From an uncultured Pseudomonadota bacterium (GTDB lineage Bacteria > Pseudomonadota > Gammaproteobacteria > Xanthomonadales > Wenzhouxiangellaceae), in assembly GCA_937138395.1 (NCBI GenBank), contig CAKZPB010000136.1, forward strand, positions 1-64,000: a stretch of DNA of 64,000 bases, in the 5' to 3' direction. The stretch's first letter is position 1; each line of letters starts with the position of its first letter. The notes below the pieces were generated by a model that was given only the letters and a program-made list of their open reading frames with translations, had not been told where the DNA came from and made no database searches. Shown here in pieces: positions 56,400-64,000 of this stretch. The translations under genes and the position numbers were made by a program.

Positions 56400-57314
56400 T
56401 CAAACTGCCTGAGCCGGCTGCAAGAAAGAAATGGGTGCGTTGGCATTTTCTTCGAGCGTCACGTCCTCCCAGGCAGATTCATCGGCCAATACCTTTCGTA
56501 GCAGCTGATTATTCAATTCATGGCCGGATTTGTGACCACTGAACCAACCGATCGGGCTGGCGCCCAGCAAATACAGATCGCCAATGGCATCCAGCATCTT
56601 GTGCTTGACGAATTCGTCTTCATAGCGCAATCCATCGCTGTTGAGCACGCGGTAATCGTCGACGACGACCGCATTGTCGAGGCTGCCGCCCAGAACCAGA
56701 TTACGTTGGCGCAGATATTCAATATCGCGCATGAAGCCGAACGTACGGGCGCGCGCGACTTCTTTTAAATACGAGGTCGTGGAAAAATCCAGATCGGCAC
56801 GACATGTACGGTCCTTGAACACCGGATGGTCAAATTCAATCTGAAACGATACACGGAAGCCATCGAACGGCTCAAACCGAACCCAGCGGTCGCCATCGAC
56901 CAATTCAACTGGTTTCTTGATTCGGACGAAACGCTTGGCCTTGTTCTGCTCGGCAATGCCTGCAGACTGAATCAGAAATACGAATGGGCCGGCACTGCCG
57001 TCCATGATCGGCACTTCTGAGGCCGTCAGATCAACAAACACGTTGTCGATGCCGAGTCCTGCCAAAGCCGATACCAGATGCTCGATCGTTGCAACGCGCG
57101 TACCATCCGTGCCGACCAGGGTGGTTGACAGTGCAGTGTCGCCCACGTGATGGGGCTCCGCCTTGATTTCGAACACGGGATCCAGATCGATCCGTCGAAA
57201 GACAATACCTGTGTCGACCGGTGCAGGGCGAAGGGTCATCACGACCTTTTCCCCGTTGTGCATACCGACACCGGTCGCGCGGATGACGTTTTTGAGTGTA
57301 CGTTGTTTAATCAC
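56400..57314 (-). CDS. lpxC: UDP-3-O-acyl-N-acetylglucosamine deacetylase LpxC
   Basis: 304 residues starting [24 protein letters not shown]. The zinc ligands are in [12 protein letters not shown] and [15 protein letters not shown]; the catalytic His lies in [19 protein letters not shown]. It carries out the committed step of lipid A synthesis. It lies after ftsZ in the usual dcw-distal position. Confidence 0.98.
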   Translation of the reverse strand: MIKQRTLKNVIRATGVGMHNGEKVVMTLRPAPVDTGIVFRRIDLDPVFEIKAEPHHVGDTALSTTLVGTDGTRVATIEHLVSALAGLGIDNVFVDLTASEVPIMDGSAGPFVFLIQSAGIAEQNKAKRFVRIKKPVELVDGDRWVRFEPFDGFRVSFQIEFDHPVFKDRTCRADLDFSTTSYLKEVARARTFGFMRDIEYLRQRNLVLGGSLDNAVVVDDYRVLNSDGLRYEDEFVKHKMLDAIGDLYLLGASPIGWFSGHKSGHELNNQLLRKVLADESAWEDVTLEENANAPISFLQPAQAV

Positions 57315-57343
57315 GGCAATATTTACTGATCAATAACCTTTCA

Positions 57344-57352
57344 ATACTAGCA
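57344..57352 (-). promoter_or_regulatory. Candidate extended -10 promoter of lpxC
   Basis: On the minus strand TGC-TAGTAT (57352-57344) gives an extended -10 about 30 bases before the lpxC start; a TTGACA lies upstream at 57382-57377 but pairs better with AAGAAT (57359-57354). Two alternative promoters are possible. Confidence 0.35.
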
Positions 57353-57384
57353 CATTCTTCAAAAACCAGCCCTTTATGTCAATT

Positions 57385-57408
57385 TTATTACGCTGGTTAT
57401 TACGCTGG
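57385..57408 (+). repeat. Perfect tandem 12-bp repeat upstream of lpxC
   Basis: TTATTACGCTGG occurs at 57385-57396 and immediately again at 57397-57408. It lies between the ftsZ-end hairpin and the lpxC promoter candidates. Confidence 0.6.
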
Positions 57409-57414
57409 AATGTC

Positions 57415-57458
57415 GCTCATCCCGCGATGACGCGGCGAGTCATCAAAGCGGGATGAGC
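57415..57458. repeat. Long two-stage hairpin after ftsZ
   Basis: Outer arms GCTCATCCCGC (57415-57425) and GCGGGATGAGC (57448-57458); inner arms GATGAC (57426-57431) and GTCATC (57439-57444) with an AAA bulge. It has no T run. It sits 17 bp after the ftsZ stop and could attenuate read-through or be a dispersed REP-like element. Confidence 0.65.
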
Positions 57459-57475
57459 AACACGAATTGATACGA

Positions 57476-58636
57476 TCAATCAGCCTGATTGCGTAGAAAA
57501 GCCGGAATGTCCAGATATTGAAACTCAGTCTGCTCGACATCGGTCGCGCGCTCGGACCGACGCCCTGGCCGACGATTAGGCTCATTCGACTCAGGCTCAT
57601 CATCTTCGGCAAATACCGGACGATCGTCCGTGCCGGTCCTGATCAACTGCATCGGCTTTTCCTTTTCAATGTTCCTTTTATGGCCGAGTCCGGTCGCAAC
57701 GACGGTTACGCGGATTTCGTCATTCATATCCGGCTCGATCACCGTGCCCATCACGACCGTGGCATCTTCGCTGGCCAAGTCAGCGATGGTCGTACCGACC
57801 TCTTCGAATTCGCGCATCGACAGATTCATCCCGGCCGTCACGTTGACCAGAATGCCGCAGGCACCGGCCAGATTCACGTCTTCCAGCAGCGGTGAGCCAA
57901 TGGCCGACTGGGCCGCCATCAGGGCGCGATCCTGGCCCGTTGCGCAGCCGGATCCCATCATGGCCATGCCCATTTCAGACATCACGGTGCGCACATCGGC
58001 AAAGTCGACGTTGATCAAGCCAGGTCGTGTAATCAACTCGGCAATACCCTGGACTGCACCTGACAGCACCTGGTTGGCTGCCTTGAAGGCATTCAGCAGC
58101 GTAATGTCGGGACCAAGCACGCTGAGCAGTTTTGAATTCGGAATCGTGATCAACGAATCGACGTGATGACCCAGTTCGTCAATGCCCTGCTGAGCAACGC
58201 CAGAGCGACGCTGGCCCTCGAACGGAAACGGACGGGTCACGACAGCGACCGTCAGCACGCCCATTTCCTTGGCCGTTTGTGCAACTACGGGTGCCGCCCC
58301 GGTACCGGTCCCGCCACCCATACCGGCAGTCACGAAAACCATGTCGCAGCCTTCCAGCATTTCGCAGATTCGATCACGATCTTCGAGCGCTGCTTGACGA
58401 CCCACTTCGGGATTGGCGCCGGCACCCAGGCCCTTGGTGACGCTCGATCCGATCTGCAGCGTGGTCTTGCCCTTGAAGCTCTTCAACGCCTGGGCATCGG
58501 TATTGACTGAGACAAACTCGACCCCGTCGATGTTGGCTTCGACCATCTGGTTGACGGCATTACCGCCGCCCCCGCCGATGCCAAGCACCTTGATGGTCGC
58601 ACTCGGTGTGTAATTCTCGATTAATTCAAAAGCCAT
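57476..58636 (-). CDS. ftsZ: Cell division protein FtsZ
   Basis: 386 residues. GTP-binding [12 protein letters not shown]-terminal [15 protein letters not shown], and the T7 catalytic loop ([22 protein letters not shown]). The C-terminal peptide [11 protein letters not shown] is the anchor for FtsA and ZipA. An ordinary full-length tubulin homologue that forms the Z ring. Spaced 137 bp from ftsA. Confidence 0.98.
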   Translation of the reverse strand: MAFELIENYTPSATIKVLGIGGGGGNAVNQMVEANIDGVEFVSVNTDAQALKSFKGKTTLQIGSSVTKGLGAGANPEVGRQAALEDRDRICEMLEGCDMVFVTAGMGGGTGTGAAPVVAQTAKEMGVLTVAVVTRPFPFEGQRRSGVAQQGIDELGHHVDSLITIPNSKLLSVLGPDITLLNAFKAANQVLSGAVQGIAELITRPGLINVDFADVRTVMSEMGMAMMGSGCATGQDRALMAAQSAIGSPLLEDVNLAGACGILVNVTAGMNLSMREFEEVGTTIADLASEDATVVMGTVIEPDMNDEIRVTVVATGLGHKRNIEKEKPMQLIRTGTDDRPVFAEDDEPESNEPNRRPGRRSERATDVEQTEFQYLDIPAFLRNQAD

Positions 58637-58773
58637 GATGTAGTTCTCCTGTTACTCGCCGTTAGAGAAAAATTCAGAACAAAGGAATACGGCGCGCACC
58701 TTCTTGACGGATGCTTTGCGCCGCTTCCGGGCTGAACTGAAAATGAATTGTTGTTGAATTGAGCTCCAGCGCA

Positions 58774-60006
58774 TCAGAATTCACCCTGGAACCAGTTTTT
58801 GAAGCGGCTCAACAAGCCGCCGGAATGACCTCGGCCGAGGCCACCACCACGCGGACGATCCAGCTTGCTGCCGCGCAGCAGCAAACCAACGCCGGTGGCA
58901 TGAATCGGGTTATTGACGACTTCCGACAGGCCCTGCACGTGCTGCGGGGCACCGAGTCGAACCGGCATATGCATGATTTCTTCGGCCAGCTCGACCACGC
59001 CTTCCATCCGCGCACCGCCGCCAGTCAGCACCAGGCCAGCAGGGATCAGGTTTTCGCAGCCGGACTGGCGTAGTTGTTTCTGCACATGGTGGAACAATTC
59101 GCGATAGCGCGCTTCGACCACCTGGGCCAGCGTCTGGCGCTCCAGTCGTCGTGGTGGTCGATCGCCGACGCTTGGCACCTGGATGGTTTCTTCGCTGGTT
59201 GCCAGCTGCTCCAGTGCACAGGCGTACTTGATCTTGATTTCTTCAGCGTGCTGGGTCGGGGTGCGTAGCGCGACCGCAATATCACTGGTCACAAGGTCAC
59301 CGGCAATGGGAATGCAGGCGGTGTGCTGGATCGCACCCTCGGAGAATACGGCGATGTCCGTAGTGCCGGCACCGATGTCGATCAGGCCGATGCCGAGTTC
59401 TTTCTCATCGTCGGACAACACCGACTCACTGGACGCGAGTTGATGAAGAATCAGGTCGTCAACCTGCAATCCGCAGCGGGCCACACATTTGGTCACGTTC
59501 TGAACCGCACTGACCGCCGCGGTAACCAAGTGGACCTGAACCTCCAGCCGCACGCCGGACATGCCGATCGGCTGCCGGATGCCATCGGTTGAATCGATCA
59601 TGTAGCCCTTCGGCAGCACATGCAGAATTCGCTGGTCAGCCGGGATGGCCACGGCCCGGGCCGATTCCAGTACGCGTTCGACATCGGCATCGTCGACCTC
59701 GGTATCGCGGATCGCGACCGCGCCATGCGAGTCACGTGAGTTGACGTGCGTGCCGGAAATCCCGGCAAACACCGAGTGAATTTCGCAATCCGCCATCAAC
59801 TCGGCTTCCTCGACCGCGCGTTGGATCGATTGCTCGGTCGATTCGATGTCGACCACCATGCCGCGTTTCAGACCGCGCGAAGAATGGGAACCAAGCCCGA
59901 TCACTTCCACCGACCCGTCGGCCTGGATTTCACCCACGATCGCAACGATCTTGCTGGTACCGATGTCCAGCCCTACAACCAATGATTTATCCGGCTTTCT
60001 AGCCAT
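58774..60006 (-). CDS. ftsA: Cell division protein FtsA
   Basis: 410 residues from ATG 60006, which has GAGGA six bases upstream and overlaps the ftsQ stop by 8 bp. Actin-like ATPase: VVGLDIGTSKIVAIVGE, IGLIDIGAGTTDIAVF, LVLTGGGARMEGV. The C-terminal amphipathic helix (LLSRFKNWFQGEF) is the membrane-targeting sequence that ties FtsZ to the membrane. Confidence 0.97.
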   Translation of the reverse strand: MARKPDKSLVVGLDIGTSKIVAIVGEIQADGSVEVIGLGSHSSRGLKRGMVVDIESTEQSIQRAVEEAELMADCEIHSVFAGISGTHVNSRDSHGAVAIRDTEVDDADVERVLESARAVAIPADQRILHVLPKGYMIDSTDGIRQPIGMSGVRLEVQVHLVTAAVSAVQNVTKCVARCGLQVDDLILHQLASSESVLSDDEKELGIGLIDIGAGTTDIAVFSEGAIQHTACIPIAGDLVTSDIAVALRTPTQHAEEIKIKYACALEQLATSEETIQVPSVGDRPPRRLERQTLAQVVEARYRELFHHVQKQLRQSGCENLIPAGLVLTGGGARMEGVVELAEEIMHMPVRLGAPQHVQGLSEVVNNPIHATGVGLLLRGSKLDRPRGGGLGRGHSGGLLSRFKNWFQGEF

Positions 60007-60820
60007 GTTCTTCCTCTTTTGCTGGATCACGATCCTGCGACTTGACAAGACGGCTCCCGAATTCCGATACATGCCCAGGCCATGGCGCCGACTGCAATGC
60101 GGTTTCGCCGGCATTCGCCGGCTGTTCTACCGGCGGTTTGACGGGCGTTATGGCGAGGCCGTTCGGGTAGCGCAGATCAATTCGTGCAATGCTGTTCATG
60201 TTGACCAACTGCCGATGAACGGCCAGGAACCGCTTCAGCCTGTGCTGAATCTGTTCGCGGCCCAGCAGCAGCAATTGCCCACTGTCCAGCCGCAACGACC
60301 AGGCACCGCGCGGGTCCAGCACCAATTGATTCAGGTCCAGACCGGACTGAACCAGTTCCATTCGAAGCTGCTGCCAGGTCTGAAACACATCCTGTTGACG
60401 ACTTTCCGGTCCCTTGAGATCCACCAGACCCTGCATGCCAGCAGTGCCGGCGACATCGAACACGGCACCGTTTGCACTCATCAGACCGGTCTGATTCCAG
60501 CGTGCGACTACACGATGCTCGACCACGGTAATTTCGAGCGCGTCCGGCCAATGTCGACTGATGTAGACCCGCTCGACCCAGGGCAGGCGCTCGATCGCGT
60601 TGCGCGCCCGTTCGATATCTACAGCGAAGAACCCAAGCGCGGCCTCTTGCGCAACCGCTGCGCGCACTTGCTCGGCCGTGGTTCGGTCCAGTTCACCAGC
60701 CACTTCAAGCCAGCGAATCGGCCACTGTTCTGCCTTGTTCAGGCCGCCGAAGGTCCAGATGGATAGACCGGCTGCGGTAATCAGCAATAGCCCGGCAATT
60801 GACCAGATCATGATCTTCAT
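59999..60820 (-). CDS. ftsQ: Cell division protein FtsQ
   Basis: 273 residues from ATG 60820 (GGAGGAG upstream; the start overlaps the ddlB stop as ATGA). Short cytoplasmic tail, one helix (about 4-24), then POTRA (VAGELDRTTAEQVRAAVAQEA) and beta domains (LPWVERVYISRHWPDALEITVVEH). It recruits FtsL/FtsB in the divisome. The C-terminal extension (about 240-273) is Glu/Pro-rich. Confidence 0.96.
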   Translation of the reverse strand: MKIMIWSIAGLLLITAAGLSIWTFGGLNKAEQWPIRWLEVAGELDRTTAEQVRAAVAQEAALGFFAVDIERARNAIERLPWVERVYISRHWPDALEITVVEHRVVARWNQTGLMSANGAVFDVAGTAGMQGLVDLKGPESRQQDVFQTWQQLRMELVQSGLDLNQLVLDPRGAWSLRLDSGQLLLLGREQIQHRLKRFLAVHRQLVNMNSIARIDLRYPNGLAITPVKPPVEQPANAGETALQSAPWPGHVSEFGSRLVKSQDRDPAKEEEHG

Positions 60821-61743
60821 GCTGCGATCTCCTCCGCGTTCATGCTGGTCAGCAGAATGCACTCGACCAGTTGCGGGAATGAGATGCCTGCCGCTTTTGC
60901 GGCCATCGGCACGAGCGAAGTATTGGTCATACCGGGCACTGTATTGGCTTCAAGCAGCCAGGGCTGATGTTGACCGTCGAGCATGAAGTCCACCCGACCC
61001 CAGCCTGAACAGCCGAGCATTTCAAAAGCCTGAACTGCCAGCGCCTGAAGCTGACTCTCCTGATCTTCCGGCAGACCGCAGGGGCAGTGATACTGGGTGT
61101 CATGTGCCTGATACTTGGCATCGTAATCGTAGAATTCCCGCGGTGTCTGGATCCGGATCAGCGGCAGAGCCTGCCCTTCAATCAATGCAGCCGTGTATTC
61201 ATGCCCCTCGATCATGCGCTCGACCAGTACCACTCGATCATGCTCGAGCCCGCGCTCGATGGCGCGCCTCAGCTGACCGCGTTCAAGCACGCGCGTCATG
61301 CCCACACTGGAGCCTTCGCGAGCTGGCTTGACGAATAAAGGGGGCTGCAAATCGTCCAGCACCTGCTCGGCCTGGTCACAGGAATCAACCGCACGCCAGT
61401 CCGGCGTTGGCAGGGCACAGACCCGCCACAGCCGCTTGCTCTGGAGCTTGTCCATCGCGAGGGCCGATCCGGTCTGGGCAGACCCTGTCATCGGAATATC
61501 AAGAATGCGCATGGCACCCTGCAAACAACCATCTTCACCGCCGCGCCCGTGCAGCATATTCAGCACGCGATCAATTTTTCCGTCCATTGCAGACTCGATG
61601 ACAGCCCGCGGCCCGTCCAGCCAGTCATACGACAGACCCAGGCTGTCCAGCGCTTCGGCCACAGCCCGACCACTGCGCAACGAAATCTCGCGCTCTGCGC
61701 TGTCGCCGCCGGCAGCCAATCCAATACGCCCGAATTCGCTCAT
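60817..61743 (-). CDS. ddlB: D-alanine--D-alanine ligase B
   Basis: 308 residues, an ATP-grasp enzyme. The start carries GRIGLAAGGDSAEREISLRSG, the ATP lid region EGSSVGMTRV, and the metal-binding GWGRVDFMLDG, LLEANTVPGMTNTSLVPMAAKAAG. It makes the D-Ala-D-Ala dipeptide of peptidoglycan. It overlaps ftsQ by 4 bp and murC by 4 bp. Confidence 0.97.
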   Translation of the reverse strand: MSEFGRIGLAAGGDSAEREISLRSGRAVAEALDSLGLSYDWLDGPRAVIESAMDGKIDRVLNMLHGRGGEDGCLQGAMRILDIPMTGSAQTGSALAMDKLQSKRLWRVCALPTPDWRAVDSCDQAEQVLDDLQPPLFVKPAREGSSVGMTRVLERGQLRRAIERGLEHDRVVLVERMIEGHEYTAALIEGQALPLIRIQTPREFYDYDAKYQAHDTQYHCPCGLPEDQESQLQALAVQAFEMLGCSGWGRVDFMLDGQHQPWLLEANTVPGMTNTSLVPMAAKAAGISFPQLVECILLTSMNAEEIAA

Positions 61744-63203
61744 GATGCCGCTCCCACAATCGGGCTGCTGCTTTGTGCCAATTCAGCACCCAGCCGACCA
61801 ATATCACCAGCACCCATCACCAGCAGCAAATCCTGATCAATCAACTGCTGGTCCAAAGCCGTCAGCGCCGCGCGCCAGTCAGTAACCCGAACACTTGCAC
61901 GATCGGTTCGACGACTGACTGCGGCTGCCAGTGCGTCGGAGTCGATGCCTGCGATCGGGACTTCACCTGCACTGTAAACGTCGGCCAGGATCAGCACATC
62001 AACCTCGGCCAGCACCCTGGCAAAGGCATCGAACTGGTCGCGCGTGCGTGAATAGCGATGAGGCTGAAAAACCAGCACAAGGCGTCGTTCCGGCCAGCCA
62101 GATCGTGCCGCCTGGACAACAGCATCCAGCTCGGTCGGATGATGGCCATAGTCTTCGAATGCAAGCACCTGGCGTTGACCCAGCTGTAGCTGGCCCTGCA
62201 AAGTACCGATCGGCTCGAATCTGCGGCCAATGCCGGAGAACGAAGCCAGCCCGGTGACAATCTGTTCAGGCGCGAGACTCAGCTCCCAGGCTACTGCAGC
62301 CGCGCCCAGCGCATTCAAGACATTGTGCCGGCCCGGCTGCTGCAGGCAGACATCCAGTCCATGCTCGGCTTCAGGCAACCACAGCTTGAAGTGCATCGAT
62401 CGCCCGTCCTGGCGTACATCGGTGCCGCGCACATCGGCGCGTTGATCGAATCCATAGGTAATGACGGTGCGTCCTACCTGGGGCACCAGTTCGGTCACGT
62501 GCGGGTCTTCTATACACAGCACCGCAACGCCAAAAAACGGCAGGTGATGCAAAAACTGCAGGAACGCCGCTTGCAGTTGGTCAAAACTTCCCTGGTAGGC
62601 ATCCAGGTGATCCCGGTCAATATTGGTAATCAGTGAGATGACCGGCTGCAGGCGCAGGAACGATGCATCCGATTCGTCGGCTTCGGCAACCAGGTATTTG
62701 CCCTGCCCTACACGCGCATTCGAACCGAATGCATGCACCAGACCGCCAATCACGAACGTCGGATCCATGTCGGCATGATCCAGCACGCTGGCAATCAACG
62801 AGGTCGTCGTTGTCTTGCCGTGCGTGCCGGCCACCGCAATGCCCTGGCGAAAGCGCATCAGCTCACCCAGCATTTCGGCGCGACCGACCACCGGAATGCG
62901 CTGCTCGCGCGCAGCCAACAGCTCGACATTATCTTCGGCGATGGCGCTGGAACACACCACAACATCGGCCTTTGCGACGTACTCGATACGGTGTCCGATG
63001 TGTACATCGATACCCTGCTGCCTGAGCTGTTCGACACGGGTCGATTCGCTCAGGTCCGATCCGGACACCTTGAATTCCAGGTTGACCAGCACCTCGGCGA
63101 TGCCGCTCATTCCGGCACCGCCGATGCCGACCATATGGATATGCCGGATCCGATGCATCAGGCTCGGTGCCGGTCGCATGCTTGCATTCAGTGCATTGTT
63201 CAT
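61740..63203 (-). CDS. murC: UDP-N-acetylmuramate--L-alanine ligase
   Basis: 487 residues from ATG 63203, which overlaps the murG stop (ATGA). Mur ligase motifs: HMVGIGGAGMSGIAEVL (UDP-MurNAc domain), GTHGKTTTTSLIASVL (ATP), and EADESDASFL. It adds the first amino acid of the stem peptide. Confidence 0.97.
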   Translation of the reverse strand: MNNALNASMRPAPSLMHRIRHIHMVGIGGAGMSGIAEVLVNLEFKVSGSDLSESTRVEQLRQQGIDVHIGHRIEYVAKADVVVCSSAIAEDNVELLAAREQRIPVVGRAEMLGELMRFRQGIAVAGTHGKTTTTSLIASVLDHADMDPTFVIGGLVHAFGSNARVGQGKYLVAEADESDASFLRLQPVISLITNIDRDHLDAYQGSFDQLQAAFLQFLHHLPFFGVAVLCIEDPHVTELVPQVGRTVITYGFDQRADVRGTDVRQDGRSMHFKLWLPEAEHGLDVCLQQPGRHNVLNALGAAAVAWELSLAPEQIVTGLASFSGIGRRFEPIGTLQGQLQLGQRQVLAFEDYGHHPTELDAVVQAARSGWPERRLVLVFQPHRYSRTRDQFDAFARVLAEVDVLILADVYSAGEVPIAGIDSDALAAAVSRRTDRASVRVTDWRAALTALDQQLIDQDLLLVMGAGDIGRLGAELAQSSSPIVGAAS

Positions 63204-64000
63204 CGCATGGCCTCCTGGCAAGCCGCTGCAACATCAGCCGCGGCTTCGGGCCGCGAAAGCGCGCGCGCTCGCAAGGCTTTTTCCAGAAGGTCGTCACGGG
63301 TCAGCTTGCTGATCAGGCTGGCCAGGCTGGCAGCTTCCAGATCATCCTGACGAATCAACCAGGCGGCATCGGCTTCGGACAGGTAGCGGGCGTTGGCTGC
63401 CTGATGGTCGTCGACTGCGGCCGGGAACGGGACCAGCACAGCCGGCACTCCGGCGGCTGCCAGCTCTGCCACGGTCAGCGCACCTGCACGGCAAATCGCC
63501 AGATCGGCCCAGCCCCATGCGGTGGGCATGTCATCGATGAATTCGACAACCTCGCCTTCGACGCCACGCGCTGCATATTGTGCTTTTGCTGTGTCCAAGG
63601 TACGGCCCGCCTGGTGGCGAACGATCGGGCGCTGATCCGGATCAATCAATGCAAGCGCGGCGGGTACAGCCTGATTCAGTGCCAGGGCGCCCTGGCTACC
63701 GCCGATGACCAGAATGCGGATCGGGCCGGTCCGGTCGACGTAGCGGGCGGTCGGTGCCGGCAATGCTGCAATAGCAGGCCGCACCGGGTTGCCGGTCACG
63801 CGCGCCTGCGTGAACACCCCGGGAAAGCCGCTGCAGCGGAATCTTGCGAGCGGCGCCAGCAGTCGATTGGTCCAGCCGGCAATGGCATTCTGCTCATGAA
63901 TGACCAGCGCAATGCCGCGCAGCCGTGCTGCAATTCCACCCGGACCGGCCGCATAGCCACCCATGCTCAGCACGCAGTCGGGCTGCTGCTGTTTCAGTAT
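63200..64000 (-). CDS. murG: MurG glycosyltransferase, N-terminus beyond the window
   Basis: 267 residues of the C-terminal two thirds are present; the gene runs off the right end in frame. Visible: VLSMGGYAAGPGGIAARL, HEQNAIAGWTNR, GNPVRPAIAALP, VIGGSQGALALNQ (donor-binding loop) and CRAGALTVAELAAAGVPAVLVPFPAAVDDHQAANA. MurG adds GlcNAc to lipid I to give lipid II, the MurJ substrate. Confidence 0.96.
   Translation of the reverse strand: MLKQQQPDCVLSMGGYAAGPGGIAARLRGIALVIHEQNAIAGWTNRLLAPLARFRCSGFPGVFTQARVTGNPVRPAIAALPAPTARYVDRTGPIRILVIGGSQGALALNQAVPAALALIDPDQRPIVRHQAGRTLDTAKAQYAARGVEGEVVEFIDDMPTAWGWADLAICRAGALTVAELAAAGVPAVLVPFPAAVDDHQAANARYLSEADAAWLIRQDDLEAASLASLISKLTRDDLLEKALRARALSRPEAAADVAAACQEAMR

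Overview
This is chromosomal sequence from a Gram-negative bacterium, most likely a gammaproteobacterium. The evidence is a dcw cluster ordered murG-murC-ddlB-ftsQ-ftsA-ftsZ-lpxC, yajC-secD-secF, lptF/lptG, dsbB, divergent rpsT/murJ, rplU-rpmA-obgE and type IV pilus genes. Several details (class II DAHP synthase, a TPR-tailed Ser/Thr kinase, a serine palmitoyltransferase operon, a Cys-type linear amide hydrolase) suggest a deep-branching Lysobacterales/Chromatiales relative such as the Wenzhouxiangellaceae. That placement is inference. No rRNA, tRNA, CRISPR array, insertion sequence or prophage was recognised.

Layout. 1-9 kb: mostly minus-strand envelope and metabolic genes (ggt, a peroxiredoxin-like protein, class II DAHP synthase overlapping dsbB, a beta-propeller-like lipoprotein, a secreted SDR, a linear amide hydrolase), with mdh on the plus strand. 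9-13.7 kb: a signalling block made of a hybrid histidine kinase, a REC-EAL c-di-GMP phosphodiesterase, and an intergenic locus that looks like a free-standing structured RNA of about 180 nt with its own promoter and terminator. 13.7-20.4 kb: secretory translocon genes (secF, secD, yajC), coaE, a glycine-zipper protein and a diguanylate cyclase. 20.5-30.8 kb: a lipid region. lptG-lptF and a MobA-like nucleotidyltransferase run leftward. Divergently, a compact operon runs acyl-AMP ligase, NAD-dependent reductase, acyl carrier protein and serine palmitoyltransferase. This is the gene content and order of the Caulobacter ceramide pathway, and it is followed by an SDR and a membrane protein. 31-39 kb: two thioesterase/DNA-repair genes (uvrA), a PmtA-like methyltransferase, a PH-like membrane protein, an alpha/beta hydrolase, and an SPFH protein co-transcribed with a ribbon-helix-helix regulator behind an operator-loaded promoter. 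39.4-52.7 kb: housekeeping genes (rplU, rpmA, obgE, rpsT, murJ, ribF, lspA, thiO, pilC, pilD) plus a MuiA-like secreted protein and a Ser/Thr kinase. 52.8-64 kb: secA, a DciA-like gene, lpxC, and the division and peptidoglycan cluster up to a truncated murG.

The main biological story is envelope biogenesis: protein export, LPS and possibly sphingolipid synthesis and export, peptidoglycan synthesis, division and a c-di-GMP circuit. The observations most worth following up are the sphingoid operon facing lptFG, the orphan structured RNA, the RHH-SPFH promoter with operators inside its spacer, and synteny breaks (no ileS between ribF and lspA; pilC-pilD without pilB or coaE).
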